From Bacteroidales bacterium (GTDB lineage: Bacteria; Bacteroidota; Bacteroidia; Bacteroidales; WCHB1-69), in contig JAKSMI010000002.1 in the NCBI GenBank assembly GCA_024400635.1, positions 308,305 to 372,304 on the forward strand: a DNA stretch of 64,000 nt. Direction: 5' to 3'. Every line of letters starts with the position of its first letter. The first letter of the stretch is position 1. The notes below the pieces were generated by a model that did no database searches, was not told where the DNA came from, and was given only the letters and a program-made list of their open reading frames with translations. A program made the translations under genes and the position numbers. This document shows, one piece after another, positions 43,853 through 53,954 of this stretch.

Positions 43853-46387
43853 ATGGAAGTAAAGTATTCTGAAGAATTACAATATGCTCTTGATGAGGCA
43901 AAGAAATATGCGTTGTCATATAGAACGCAATCTATTGGTATTGAACATATTATGTTGGCATTGTTGAAGTATCCGAAATTGTCGGAGTTGCAACGCCTTT
44001 TTGATGTGTTCAAGATTAATACTATCGCTATACAAGGCCGTTTAGATGAATTGTTGAATAACAACGAAGAAAAAGTGGATGTTGAGGAAGATAAGTTGAA
44101 GATGAACATACAAGCGGAAAACACCTTACGTCGTTCATTTTTGCTGGCTCGTGAATTTCGCAGCGAGACTGTCGAGGCCCAGCATTTTGTTCTGGCGATA
44201 CTTCGTGATAATGGAAGTGAAGCCAACAGCGTTGTGAAGATGTTGCTCAAACGCGCCGGACTTACTTATGATTCTTTCGCTGCGGAAGTCCGCAATGCGT
44301 CAGGTCGTTCTGCTGATGACCCGATGGCCGCTGGTGCTGATGAATATGACGAAGATGATCGTCGCGGAAATGTGCGGGGAAACAAGGACAGCAAAGGGAG
44401 CTCAACGCCAATGCTCGACAGTTTTGGGAAGGACTTGACCCGCTATGCCCGCGAAGGCAAACTCGACACTATTGTTGGTCGTGAAAAGGAACTGGAACGT
44501 GTGGCCCAGATTTTGAGTCGCCGCAAAAAGAACAACCCAGTTCTCATTGGTGAACCTGGTGTTGGCAAATCCGCTTTGGCAGAAGGTTTGGCGTTGCGCA
44601 TTGTTGAGGGGCGTGTTTCCCGCACTTTGCATGGCAAACGCGTGGTGAGTCTTGATATGGCATCTTTGGTGGCAGGCACAAAGTATCGTGGTCAGTTTGA
44701 AGAACGAATAAAGAGCATCCTTACCGAATTGGAGCGCAACCCCAATGTCATCCTCTTCATTGATGAATTGCACACGATGGTTGGGGCGGGCGGCTCTCCC
44801 GGCAGTCTTGATGCCTCTAACATGTTCAAGCCCGCCCTCGCCCGTGGGGAAATCCAGTGCATTGGGGCCACTACTCTCGATGAATATCGTCAGTACATTG
44901 AAAAGGACGGCGCCCTTGAACGTCGTTTCCAGAAAATCATGCTCGAACCGACGACCCCCGAGGAAACGATTGTCATCTTGAATAATATCAAAGACAAATA
45001 CGAGGACCATCATTGCGTCCGCTATTCTGACGAAGCGTTGCAAGCCTGTGTTAGTCTGACGAACCGCTATATTACCGACCGCTGCTTGCCCGACAAGGCT
45101 ATTGACGCCCTCGACGAGGCCGGCTCTCGTGTCCATCTCGTCAACCTCCGAGTCCCCGAGGAATTGATTCAGCAGGAAAAGGTCATCGAAGAATACAAGC
45201 AACTGAAGAATGCCGCTATAGAAAATCAGCAGTACAATGCTGCTGCCGGCTATCGCGACCAGATTCACGAAGCAGAACAACGTCTTGAAACAATGCAGAA
45301 GGAATGGGAGGAAAAGGAAGATGTTGATAGACCTACTGTTACTGAAGAGAATGTGGCTGAGGTAATTGCGATGATGACAGGCGTCCCCGTCCAGCGTATC
45401 GCTAAAAACGAAGGCGAACGCCTGATGAAAATGGCTGACGAATTGCAAGGTCGTGTCATTGGCCAGGATAATGCCATTGTGAAGATTGCTAAGGCCATAC
45501 GTCGTAATCGTGCCGGCTTGAAGGATCCGAATAAGCCCATTGGAACATTCGTTTTCTTGGGCCCTACTGGTGTTGGTAAGACTTATCTGGCCAAAGTGTT
45601 GGCAGAGTATCTGTTTGATTCTCAGGATTCTATTGTAAGAATTGATATGAGTGAATACATGGAGAAACATACGGTTTCCCGACTGATTGGTGCGCCTCCG
45701 GGATATGTAGGTTATGAGGAGGGCGGCCAGTTGACAGAGAAAATCCGCCGTAAACCTTATTCCATTGTTCTTTTGGATGAAATTGAAAAAGCACATCACG
45801 ATATTTACAACGTGCTGCTGCAGGTTTTCGATGACGGTTTGCTGACCGATGGAATTGGTAGAAAAGTTGATTTCCGCAACACCATCATCATTATGACTTC
45901 CAATTTGGGTTCTCGGGAATTGAAGGATTACGGCAATGGTGTCGGATTCAGCACTTCAGCTACGGATGCGGGTAAAGACAAAGTGAGCCAAGCCATCTTG
46001 GAAGGTGCTCTTAAGAAGAATTTTGCCCCCGAATTTTTGAACCGTATTGATGACATCATCTATTTTAATAATCTTGAAAAAGATGATATCAAAAAGATTA
46101 TAGATATTGAACTGAAGAAAGTATTGAAACGTGTGGAATTGATGGGTTTGGAAGTTGAAGTAAGCGAGAAAGCACGCGATATTTTGGTCGACAAGGGTTG
46201 GGATGTCAATTATGGAGCCCGTCCATTGAAACGTGCCATCCAGAAAAATGTGGAAGACGTGTTGGCAGAAGAAATCCTGATGCAGACTTTCCCTTCGGGC
46301 AGCAAAGTTCTCCTCGACTATGACGATGTTACAGAAGAAATGACTGTCAAACTCCTAAGTGAACCGCAAAAACAATTGAATGACTAA
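43853..46387 (+). CDS. clpC: ATP-dependent Clp protease ATPase subunit ClpC
   Basis: 844 residues from ATG 43853. Two Clp-N repeats (first ~150 residues, e.g. [17 protein letters not shown] and [14 protein letters not shown]), AAA-1 with Walker [10 protein letters not shown] and [13 protein letters not shown], a UVR-type helix pair ([19 protein letters not shown]) that marks ClpC rather than ClpB, and AAA-2 with Walker A GPTGVGKT and LLDEIEKAH. The GVGF loop after SRELKDYGN fits the ClpP-docking loop, so it should feed unfolded proteins to ClpP. ClpP is not in this window. The stop overlaps the next gene by 8 nt. Confidence 0.96.
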   Translation: MEVKYSEELQYALDEAKKYALSYRTQSIGIEHIMLALLKYPKLSELQRLFDVFKINTIAIQGRLDELLNNNEEKVDVEEDKLKMNIQAENTLRRSFLLAREFRSETVEAQHFVLAILRDNGSEANSVVKMLLKRAGLTYDSFAAEVRNASGRSADDPMAAGADEYDEDDRRGNVRGNKDSKGSSTPMLDSFGKDLTRYAREGKLDTIVGREKELERVAQILSRRKKNNPVLIGEPGVGKSALAEGLALRIVEGRVSRTLHGKRVVSLDMASLVAGTKYRGQFEERIKSILTELERNPNVILFIDELHTMVGAGGSPGSLDASNMFKPALARGEIQCIGATTLDEYRQYIEKDGALERRFQKIMLEPTTPEETIVILNNIKDKYEDHHCVRYSDEALQACVSLTNRYITDRCLPDKAIDALDEAGSRVHLVNLRVPEELIQQEKVIEEYKQLKNAAIENQQYNAAAGYRDQIHEAEQRLETMQKEWEEKEDVDRPTVTEENVAEVIAMMTGVPVQRIAKNEGERLMKMADELQGRVIGQDNAIVKIAKAIRRNRAGLKDPNKPIGTFVFLGPTGVGKTYLAKVLAEYLFDSQDSIVRIDMSEYMEKHTVSRLIGAPPGYVGYEEGGQLTEKIRRKPYSIVLLDEIEKAHHDIYNVLLQVFDDGLLTDGIGRKVDFRNTIIIMTSNLGSRELKDYGNGVGFSTSATDAGKDKVSQAILEGALKKNFAPEFLNRIDDIIYFNNLEKDDIKKIIDIELKKVLKRVELMGLEVEVSEKARDILVDKGWDVNYGARPLKRAIQKNVEDVLAEEILMQTFPSGSKVLLDYDDVTEEMTVKLLSEPQKQLND

Positions 46388-48284
46388 CAATTTCAAACTC
46401 TGGTGGAAGAAATTCGTCATCTTTTGCCGTGACGTTTTTCATTGGTTTTTCCCCTATCATATTTTTGAGGAGGAACCGATGGAGTTTAATTTTGTGCGTA
46501 TTCAAAAGAAAGAACGCTACGATATTAAAAAGCACTTCCTTAGTTTTTCAATTAAATCCAAGGATGATGTTTTCAAGTATGGGTTCTTTATCATGATTAT
46601 CGCCTTTTTCTTTCTGATGCCGTATTTAAGTAGAAATGTGGGAATTTCGACCCGAGAATGGGACCAGAATGAATATTCGGAAGCCGTTTATAAGTATTAT
46701 CATGATGGAGATCCTTCGTTTAGACAGATGCCGCAATATGTTACCAAAGGACAATTGGCGGATATTGTACTTGTTTCTGTTACTAAATCGTTGGGATTCA
46801 ATAATATATTTAGATTTAAGCATCGACTTTCAGCGTTATTGGGAGCCTGTCTGATTGCGGTGGTCGGTTTGTTTTTAGCTAAAATCGTCAGTTGGCGTTG
46901 TGCCTTTTTCTGTTCGTTGTTTCTATTTTGCACACCGCGATTTTTAGGTTATACCTTCGGCAATTTCAACGACACGCTATTTGCTTTGGCGTTTTATTTT
47001 ACGCTGATAGAAATATGGCTTTTGTGCTATGATTTCCCAATGATAAAATGGTCTCGGCTTGTATTCATTTGCCTGGGAATGTTGGTGGCAACCACCACTT
47101 CGCTGAGCGGATTCTCGCTGGTGTTTTTCTTTGCTCTTTTCGTTCTCATATATTTCTTTTTCAAGAATCCGATGGGCAAATTCTTTACTCGTCAGTACAT
47201 GGCTTCTTTGCTGACGCTTATTATTATTGTGGCTGGTATATCCTTGATAGTGGTGGTAGGGAATATTGTGCTTTCTCCAGGATTTAGGTTGAGTGATTTG
47301 CACCATGGTGACAATTTTATGCAGCTTTTCGTGGCCACCTCACAGCAGATGCCGCAATTTTTCGGCGGTCGCATCATCAGCTTGGAGCAAATTGCCGACA
47401 ATTATGTCATTCGTTTTGTTTTCATAACGATACCTTTTGTTTTATTTGTCGGATTGATTTTCTGTATCATCTTTTTCAAGACATTTGTCAAAGAATTTTC
47501 ACTTTTTACGTTATTCGTCATACTTTACACCACTATTTATATGATTTGGGCATTCTCTTCGAAATATGTGGGGGCTGACATTATCTGTTCCATCATTTTC
47601 CTCCTGATGCCGCTGGTGGTGATGTTGTCAAGTTTGGGTTATGAAGCCGTATTGCGCAAGGTAGATGACCGTTACACCAATGCCGTTATTGTTGGCTTGG
47701 CATTGTTTTTGACTTGTCTGCCTTTGAGACACATCATATTCAACCGACCCTTGACCTTGTGTTATTTCAACGAAATTTCCGGTGGCATTCACAATGCTGC
47801 TTCTCGCTATGCGCTGGATGTCAACGGGCAATCGTCGAAGGTGGCTGAACAGTGGTTCTCAGATTATTATGCGCACGAAAAAGATAGTTTGTCGCAGGAA
47901 GAAAAAAACCACCGTGACACTTTATTAGTTCAGAAGGACGAGACCATGTTTGTCGAATTGGATTCTTTATTTTATGACATGCATTTGGATACCATTTCAG
48001 TCTATACTAATGGGAACAAAGCCTTTTGCCAAATTTTGCAAGATAATAATCCGGATATTAAGGTGGTTGAGGCAGAAATCCATTCCATTGCCGAATTGCC
48101 AGGTGATTATTATATCCTTTTCGGTAATGAAACGCGACTTTTTAATCAGACAGATCATGCCTTTCATACCATTGATTTGGAAAGAATTCCTATCGTTTCT
48201 TTCTTTAAAAAAGATGATATAGGCAACAAGATACGATATAATACGTCTTTAAATCATAATGAAAAGATAATACAGAATAAATAA
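46380..48284 (+). CDS. Polytopic membrane protein, probable GT-C (GT39/ArnT-like) glycosyltransferase
   Basis: 634 residues. A cytoplasmic N-terminal stretch (~65 residues) is followed by about ten hydrophobic segments, then a soluble C-terminal part (about 480-634). The first extracytoplasmic loop holds STREWDQNEYSEAVYKYYHDG with acidic residues at the place of the GT-C catalytic Asp, followed by PQYVTKGQLAD. This fits ArnT/PMT-type transferases using polyprenyl-linked sugars, but no single motif proves it. The ATG lies inside the end of clpC (8-nt overlap), so translation is probably coupled. Confidence 0.6.
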   Translation: MTNNFKLWWKKFVIFCRDVFHWFFPYHIFEEEPMEFNFVRIQKKERYDIKKHFLSFSIKSKDDVFKYGFFIMIIAFFFLMPYLSRNVGISTREWDQNEYSEAVYKYYHDGDPSFRQMPQYVTKGQLADIVLVSVTKSLGFNNIFRFKHRLSALLGACLIAVVGLFLAKIVSWRCAFFCSLFLFCTPRFLGYTFGNFNDTLFALAFYFTLIEIWLLCYDFPMIKWSRLVFICLGMLVATTTSLSGFSLVFFFALFVLIYFFFKNPMGKFFTRQYMASLLTLIIIVAGISLIVVVGNIVLSPGFRLSDLHHGDNFMQLFVATSQQMPQFFGGRIISLEQIADNYVIRFVFITIPFVLFVGLIFCIIFFKTFVKEFSLFTLFVILYTTIYMIWAFSSKYVGADIICSIIFLLMPLVVMLSSLGYEAVLRKVDDRYTNAVIVGLALFLTCLPLRHIIFNRPLTLCYFNEISGGIHNAASRYALDVNGQSSKVAEQWFSDYYAHEKDSLSQEEKNHRDTLLVQKDETMFVELDSLFYDMHLDTISVYTNGNKAFCQILQDNNPDIKVVEAEIHSIAELPGDYYILFGNETRLFNQTDHAFHTIDLERIPIVSFFKKDDIGNKIRYNTSLNHNEKIIQNK

Positions 48285-48295
48285 AAATCATAGAT

Positions 48296-50770
48296 ATGAA
48301 AAGAACAATTTTAACTTATGTCTTTGTGATGACTATGGGATTGTTGATGGCGCAGCAGGATAGCGTTGTCAATGGCGTATTGCAATACTCGCCACACAGC
48401 TTTATGGTGTTGCCAGCCAATCCTTCTAACCCCACGCAAAACGATTGGGTAAAGTGCTGGTATGTAACGAGTACACCATCCTATTCGTACCAAGATGCTT
48501 CCTGGGTTCCAGGAATTAACAATCCAAATACGGCTCAGGCAACCCATAGAATTTATTCCGCAAATGGTTCTTCTACGGCATTGAATTCCCGAGACTGCTT
48601 TTCATGCTATCAATCAGGTTCTACATATCTGCGTAATTTTTATTATCCTCTGCTGTGGAATAGTGACACCGTTTCAGGTGGTGCCATCTTACACGAGGAT
48701 CAGTATATGCAGCTTTTTTACCCTAAATATAGTGGTTCGGGTAATAACGCGCAAGGTCAGAAGATTGAATATCGGTTCAAGGTATCAGAAGACAGAAGCG
48801 TTTTGTTGTTGAACTTTTCATACGTTATGCAGAGCCCTGGCCACTCATGGGAAGAAAATCCCTACGTTGACATTCGTTTGCTGAATGCCAATGGTCAGCA
48901 ATTGAATTTAGGTTATTATCCCAACGATTATAAAACCAATGGAAACTTGCATGCTGGCAATCCAGCTTACAATAATACCAATTGGCCTTATTCCCGTTTC
49001 TTTGTTGAAGCCCCTGCGGGAAGTTCCTATTCACAGACTCCTCCTAATACTCAAACTCCTAGTACTTTGACTACGGCAGGTGATTATTGTACTGTCCCCT
49101 TGCAAACTTGCCCTTCCGGACAGATCCATCAATGCGAAAGCAGTTATCCTGATTATAGTTCGGATTATTATGATGTAAAAAGTTATCCTTACACTATCGT
49201 TGCCTTCAATTTGAAAAACTATATTGGTGAGACCGTGGTATTGCGTGTGGTAACAATGGGTTGTGGTATGAGCGCCCACTTTGCTTATGCTCGTTTTACT
49301 GCCAAAATGGTGCCTCATAAGATTTTGGTTAAATACTGCAGCGGTGATGAGAATATGCAGTTGATTATGCCTTGGGGTTTTGATGAATCACATGCTTTCA
49401 AAGCAGGAAGTGATGATATGGGTTACCAATGGTTTAACGGTACAGACTCGGCGCATGTACAATGGTTTGACCCGACTGATGTAAGTGATCCGCGTGTGGT
49501 TAGCGGTAGTACACAATATCGTCCAATTCTGCAACCGGATCCCGCAAAACCATATTATCGTTGCGAAGTAACTTCACAAACGGGTGTGCCTTTCCAATAT
49601 GAAGCAACCGTTAATTATTATGATTTACAACCGGCTTTTACTGCTCAACCACGAGTTTTGACAGACCACCCCGACTGTAGTTATACGGTTGAAGTTACCA
49701 ATACCAGTAAAATCGGTGTTATCGTGCCTGACGGGAACGGTGGTGTGGATACCAACTGGCAGGATTTGACGACCCATGGCGACCAATGTACTTGGAATTG
49801 GGGGGATGGTACTCCCGAACAAACTGGCTTCCAACCCACTCATACTTATGCTCAACCTGGTACTTACACAATATCTTTGCATATTACCGACTTCGAAAGA
49901 ATTTGTGTATCCTATGATACCACTTTCGATGTTACCATAGATTCTGAATTTATGGAAAAGCAATATGCGGAAGATGAAGCAACTACTTGTGAAGGTAAAT
50001 TGCCCTATTATTACAAACCTGAAATTTTTGGCACCGACAATACGCAAACCCGCTGGGATTTGAATGCTGTCGGCGAGAGAACCGTTAACTATAGCTATGC
50101 ACTTCCTCAGTATAATATTCGTTCTTGGAATGGTTGTGATAGTATCGTGAAGGTTCAATTTGATGTGCTGACGCCAAGTGTGATCATCGAGGAAGTTCCT
50201 GGACAGGATTTCTGCGATAGTGCACAAACCATGCTGGAAGCTACTGCTTTCAATGTGGGTGATGATGTAAGCTATGAATGGGTTTTCATGGATTCCATCG
50301 TTAGTACCACGAATGTCATGACTGCATTGAGCGATGGCAGTTATTCTGTCACTATCGTTGATAATACGACTGATTGCAGTGCTTCTACAACTTACAAAAT
50401 CGATGCTTGCATTCCCAATGTGTTCTTACCCAACTGCATCACGCCAACACAAAGTGCAAATCAAGGACCAGCTCAGAACGACTACTTGTATTTGGATGAA
50501 TTCGTGTTGCGTTTCATCAGCGATTTGAAGATTTCAATCTATGCTCGCAATGGTGAACAGGTATATTATTATGAAGGTAAAAAGAACGCAGGTGGAACTT
50601 TTGAACCTACTCCTGCTTTTGCCAATGTTCCTGAGGAATTGGGTGGCAGACTTATCCTTTGGGATGGTAAAGTTAAGGGTCGTGTCATCAGCGGAGTCTA
50701 TTCGTATGCGCTTTGGATTGTGAGCGGAGGTCAAACATATCTCTATAAAGGGAAATTGACCGTATTGTAA
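48296..50770 (+). CDS. T9SS type-B secreted protein with PKD domain
   Basis: 824 residues. Signal peptide cut at A/Q (GLLMA|QQD). The large N-terminal region (about 20-350) is Tyr, Asn and Ser rich and of unknown fold. A PKD domain near 490-560 carries CTWNWGDGTPEQ and HTYAQPGTYTISLHI. A second Ig-like part follows, and the C-terminal ~100 residues are a gliding-motility-associated CHU_C sorting domain (NVFLPNCITP, LKISIYARNGEQVYYYEG, GVYSYALWIV). It is exported by T9SS and placed at the cell surface or outside. It starts 11 nt after the GT-C-like gene. The function of the N-terminal part is unknown. Confidence 0.85.
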   Translation: MKRTILTYVFVMTMGLLMAQQDSVVNGVLQYSPHSFMVLPANPSNPTQNDWVKCWYVTSTPSYSYQDASWVPGINNPNTAQATHRIYSANGSSTALNSRDCFSCYQSGSTYLRNFYYPLLWNSDTVSGGAILHEDQYMQLFYPKYSGSGNNAQGQKIEYRFKVSEDRSVLLLNFSYVMQSPGHSWEENPYVDIRLLNANGQQLNLGYYPNDYKTNGNLHAGNPAYNNTNWPYSRFFVEAPAGSSYSQTPPNTQTPSTLTTAGDYCTVPLQTCPSGQIHQCESSYPDYSSDYYDVKSYPYTIVAFNLKNYIGETVVLRVVTMGCGMSAHFAYARFTAKMVPHKILVKYCSGDENMQLIMPWGFDESHAFKAGSDDMGYQWFNGTDSAHVQWFDPTDVSDPRVVSGSTQYRPILQPDPAKPYYRCEVTSQTGVPFQYEATVNYYDLQPAFTAQPRVLTDHPDCSYTVEVTNTSKIGVIVPDGNGGVDTNWQDLTTHGDQCTWNWGDGTPEQTGFQPTHTYAQPGTYTISLHITDFERICVSYDTTFDVTIDSEFMEKQYAEDEATTCEGKLPYYYKPEIFGTDNTQTRWDLNAVGERTVNYSYALPQYNIRSWNGCDSIVKVQFDVLTPSVIIEEVPGQDFCDSAQTMLEATAFNVGDDVSYEWVFMDSIVSTTNVMTALSDGSYSVTIVDNTTDCSASTTYKIDACIPNVFLPNCITPTQSANQGPAQNDYLYLDEFVLRFISDLKISIYARNGEQVYYYEGKKNAGGTFEPTPAFANVPEELGGRLILWDGKVKGRVISGVYSYALWIVSGGQTYLYKGKLTVL

Positions 50771-50795
50771 AAATTGTTTTTCCATAAATATTAAA

Positions 50796-51770
50796 ATGAA
50801 GAAATTTTGGATTTGGATTTTTGTGCCGTTGCTTTTGGTGGCATGTCACGGAAAAAAAGACAACAAAGATAATAACCAACCAACAGAAATTAGCACTCTC
50901 GCCTTTGATGGCGATAGTGCTTTTGCCTTTGTTAAGGCACAGACGGATTTTGGGCCGCGCGTACCCAATAGCGAAGCCCACCAAAAGTGTGCCGAATATC
51001 TGATTTCAACTTTGGGCCAGTATTGCGATACGGTTTATGTCCAGTCTTTCGTTGCCACGGCCTATGATGGCAAAAAGTTGGATTCAAAAAATATCATCGG
51101 CAGTTTTTCTCCCGAAATAAAAGAAAACCGAATCCTGTTGGCATCGCATTGGGATTCACGTCCAATGGCTGATCATGATGCCATCGAAGCTAATAGAAAC
51201 AAGCCCATTGATGGAGCAGACGATGGTGCAAGTGGTGTAGGTGTTCTGCTCGAATTGGCCCGCCAGCTGCAAAAAGACAGGCCTCAAGTAGGTATTGATA
51301 TCATCTTTTTTGATGTTGAAGATTATGGTACGCCTTCCAGCGTGAATTTGCCTGGCGACTGGTGGTGCTTAGGTTCACAGTATTGGGCAGAACATCCTCA
51401 TGTTGATGGTTATACGGCTCGCTTTGGCATACTTCTTGATATGGTCGGTGCGCCAGATGCCAAATTCTATCATGAATATATGTCAACTTATTATGCTCAG
51501 GATGTGGTTTCAAAAGTCTGGGGGACGGCTTACAAACTTGGTTATGGCTCAATGTTTATCAACCAGCAGGCCAATCCTATCACCGACGATCATTATTATG
51601 TCAACAAACTGGCTCATATTCCGATGATTGACATTATCCATCAGGATAATACCACGGGAACTGGTTTTCGCTCGGTTTGGCATACAACCAATGATAATAT
51701 TAATAACATTTCTGCGGCGACACTTGAGAAAGTGGGGAAGGTGTTGAGAGAGGTGATAGCAGAGAACTAA
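50796..51770 (+). CDS. M28-family glutaminyl-peptide cyclotransferase-like lipoprotein
   Basis: 324 residues. Lipoprotein signal ending LLLVAC. Zinc-site residues are visible: H118 and D120 in ASHWDSRP, the Asp pair 142-143 in GADDGASGVG, and E175 in FFDVEDYG. This is the M28 fold used both by aminopeptidases and by glutaminyl cyclase; the HWDSR and single-metal style fits the bacterial glutaminyl cyclase of Bacteroidetes. That enzyme turns N-terminal Gln into pyroglutamate on exported proteins. Every signal-peptidase-I protein in this window starts with Gln after cleavage, which fits this role. It follows the type-B cargo gene by 25 nt. Confidence 0.82.
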   Translation: MKKFWIWIFVPLLLVACHGKKDNKDNNQPTEISTLAFDGDSAFAFVKAQTDFGPRVPNSEAHQKCAEYLISTLGQYCDTVYVQSFVATAYDGKKLDSKNIIGSFSPEIKENRILLASHWDSRPMADHDAIEANRNKPIDGADDGASGVGVLLELARQLQKDRPQVGIDIIFFDVEDYGTPSSVNLPGDWWCLGSQYWAEHPHVDGYTARFGILLDMVGAPDAKFYHEYMSTYYAQDVVSKVWGTAYKLGYGSMFINQQANPITDDHYYVNKLAHIPMIDIIHQDNTTGTGFRSVWHTTNDNINNISAATLEKVGKVLREVIAEN

Positions 51771-51792
51771 TATCAAAATACATAACGATAAT

Positions 51793-53064
51793 ATGAAAGT
51801 TTACAAGTTTGGCGGGGCATCGGTAAAAAATGCCGAAGGAGTTAGAAATGTTGAAAAAATATTAAGACAATTTGCTGAAAAAGAACAAATTGTAGTGATA
51901 ATATCTGCTATTGGCAAAACCACTAACCTTTTGGAAAAAATTTTAGATGCCTTTTATTATGATAAAAAACAACTTCCTTCAATGGTGGAAACGCTGCGTG
52001 AAAACCACTATACGATTGTTAGGGATTTGATGGGTGATGAAGGGCAACGTATCATCGACAAACTTGATGCCATTTTCAAACAATTGGATGATATTTTGGC
52101 TGGCGAACATTCCGAAAATTTCGACTTTGACTATGATCGAATTGTAAGTTTTGGGGAGATTTTGTCAACTAAATTGATATCCACTTATTTAAATATGGTA
52201 AGGGTGAAAAATGAATGGGCAGATGCCCGTTCGCTTATCCGCACAGACCATAACTACCGCGAAGGCAAAGTTGACTGGGAAATATCGTCACATTTAATCC
52301 GAAATAAGATAGTCGAACTGTTTGAAAAGCGTAATACGAATATTATTATTAGTCAAGGATTTATTGCTGGAACCGAGGAAATGCTTTCCACAACCTTAGG
52401 TCGTGAAGGTTCGGATTATTCAGCCGCGATTTTTGCGTATTCTATTGATGCAGATAGTGTTACAATCTGGAAGGATGTGCCAGGCTTGCTTAATGCCGAT
52501 CCCAAATTCTTTCCGGAAGCAGTCAAGCTCGAACAGATTCCTTATGAAGAAGCCATTGAATTGGCCTATTACGGAGCAAGCGTTATTCATCCCAAAACGC
52601 TTAAGCCGTTGCAGAACAAACAGATACCTTTGTATGTAAAACCTTTTCTCCATCCTGAAGAAAGTGGCAGCAAAATCTCTGCTTCGCAAATGGAAAATCC
52701 CATACCTTGCTATATTTTCAAAACGAATCAGGTACTGATTTCTATCTATCCACGCGATTTTTCTTTTATAGCGGTAGAGAATCTGGATGAAATTTTCTCT
52801 ATCGTTTCCCGAAACAAGATCAACATCAATCTGATGCAGAATTCTGCCTTGAGTTTTTCTATTTGTTGTGACAATAATGCCAGAAAAATCGAAAAACTCA
52901 TAGAAGATCTAACTGTAAAATATCGTGTGAAATATAATTTCAATATCAGACTGATTACTATTCGTCATTACACGGATGAGGTTGTGGAACAGATGATTAA
53001 AGATAAGGAAGTGATGGTTGAGCAGCGTAGCAGAACGACCATACAGTTGGTAGTTGGTGAATAA
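51793..53064 (+). CDS. lysC: Aspartate kinase
   Basis: 423 residues, monofunctional form. It opens with KVYKFGGASVKNAEGVRNV, the kinase active-site start, and has the substrate-binding segment STTLGREGSDYSAAIFAYSIDAD. The C-terminal third holds ACT-like regulatory domains (ISIYPRDFSFIAVENLDEIF, INLMQNSALSFSICCDN). It phosphorylates L-aspartate, the first step to lysine, threonine, methionine and diaminopimelate. No homoserine dehydrogenase domain is fused. It is 22 nt after the cyclase-like gene and 9 nt before DUF2461. Confidence 0.96.
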   Translation: MKVYKFGGASVKNAEGVRNVEKILRQFAEKEQIVVIISAIGKTTNLLEKILDAFYYDKKQLPSMVETLRENHYTIVRDLMGDEGQRIIDKLDAIFKQLDDILAGEHSENFDFDYDRIVSFGEILSTKLISTYLNMVRVKNEWADARSLIRTDHNYREGKVDWEISSHLIRNKIVELFEKRNTNIIISQGFIAGTEEMLSTTLGREGSDYSAAIFAYSIDADSVTIWKDVPGLLNADPKFFPEAVKLEQIPYEEAIELAYYGASVIHPKTLKPLQNKQIPLYVKPFLHPEESGSKISASQMENPIPCYIFKTNQVLISIYPRDFSFIAVENLDEIFSIVSRNKININLMQNSALSFSICCDNNARKIEKLIEDLTVKYRVKYNFNIRLITIRHYTDEVVEQMIKDKEVMVEQRSRTTIQLVVGE

Positions 53065-53073
53065 AACAAGACG

Positions 53074-53748
53074 ATGATGAGAGAGATAATGAATTTTTTG
53101 GATGCATTGATGCGAAATAACAACCGAGAATGGTTCAATGCGCACAAGAGCGAATATGTGTACATACAGGATAAGTTTAATAAATTTGCTTTGCGACTGA
53201 TGGATGCGACGGCAGCCTTCGACCCGGATGTATATGGCTTGGAACTGAAAGATTGCACTTATCGGATTTACAGAGACATCAGATTTTCAAGCGATAAGCG
53301 TCCGTATAAAAATCATTTAGGCTGTTACATTTGCAAAGGTGGGAAAAAGTCGGGGAATAGTGGCTATTATTTCCATATAGAACCTAATGAGGCAGATTAT
53401 ATTGGTGGCAATTTGTTGGCGGCAGGAGTTTATGCTCCAACGAAAGATCAGTTGTCGCACATCCGTAAGGAAATAGAATGTGATGGTGAAACCTTGGACA
53501 AGGCGGTGAGAAAAGCCAAGCATTTTGATTTTTCAGAGGGCAGTTTTTTGAAACGCGTTCCCAATGGATTTGCCAAGGATTCGGCTTTCGAGAAATATTT
53601 GCGACTCAAGGATTATTCACTTTGTCAACCACTTTCCGATGAAATTGTTTTTGGAGATGAGGATAAACTTTTGACTTTTGTTGTGGAAGAATTCAAATCT
53701 GTGAAAAATTACAACCGATGGCTGAATGACAGCATCGAAAATTTGTAA
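53074..53748 (+). CDS. DUF2461 family protein (TIGR02453)
   Basis: 224 residues; ATG 53077 or 53089 are alternatives. Family marks: NNNREWFNAHKSEY near the N-terminus, YRIYRDIRFSSDKRPYKNH in the middle, and GYYFHIEPNEADYIGGNLLAAGVY. The function of DUF2461 is not established. The last 37 codons and the following 31 bp are copied almost exactly at 54232-54373. It follows lysC by 9 nt. Confidence 0.9.
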   Translation: MMREIMNFLDALMRNNNREWFNAHKSEYVYIQDKFNKFALRLMDATAAFDPDVYGLELKDCTYRIYRDIRFSSDKRPYKNHLGCYICKGGKKSGNSGYYFHIEPNEADYIGGNLLAAGVYAPTKDQLSHIRKEIECDGETLDKAVRKAKHFDFSEGSFLKRVPNGFAKDSAFEKYLRLKDYSLCQPLSDEIVFGDEDKLLTFVVEEFKSVKNYNRWLNDSIENL

Positions 53749-53779
53749 TATTACGGTTGTTTTTCTTTTGCCAGTTAGA
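53638..53779 (+). repeat. Direct repeat copy 1 (142 bp), 3' end of the DUF2461 gene
   Basis: This 142-bp segment recurs at 54232-54373 (offset 594) with one difference, A at 53674 versus G at 54268. It includes the end of the coding region, the stop and 31 bp after it, up to CCAGTTAGA. Confidence 0.95.
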
Positions 53780-53785
53780 GTCGGT

Positions 53786-53932
53786 AGTGTGACACTGAAA
53801 CGGCGGTGTCTGAAAGACACCACAACATAGTAACCGGGGACGAAGTCCTCGGTGGAAAGGCGTTATTGTAGTTTGTTGCCTGAAAGGCAATACCATTTTC
53901 TGATACTTTCTTTGAAACCCAAAGAAAGTATC
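53786..53932. repeat. Cluster of short hairpins, several with GAA loops (REP-like)
   Basis: Five inverted repeats in 147 bp: AGTGT-G-ACACT (53786-53796); GGTGTCT-GAA-AGACACC (53805-53821); CCGGGGAC-GAA-GTCCTCGG with one G-T pair (53834-53852); TTGCCT-GAA-AGGCAA (53876-53890); and a perfect 13-bp stem GATACTTTCTTTG with 5-nt loop (53902-53932). Three share a GAA loop flanked by unrelated stems. The pattern resembles REP-type elements moved by Y1 (RAYT) transposases; no such transposase gene is in the window. Confidence 0.75.
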
Positions 53933-53954
53933 GCAAAGAAAGGTTTCCCGCTGA

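Noticed and set aside
44402..45799. Long minus-strand ORF of 465 codons opposite clpC
   Set aside because: It mirrors the codon structure of clpC, which has all its motifs; no domain or promoter supports the opposite strand.
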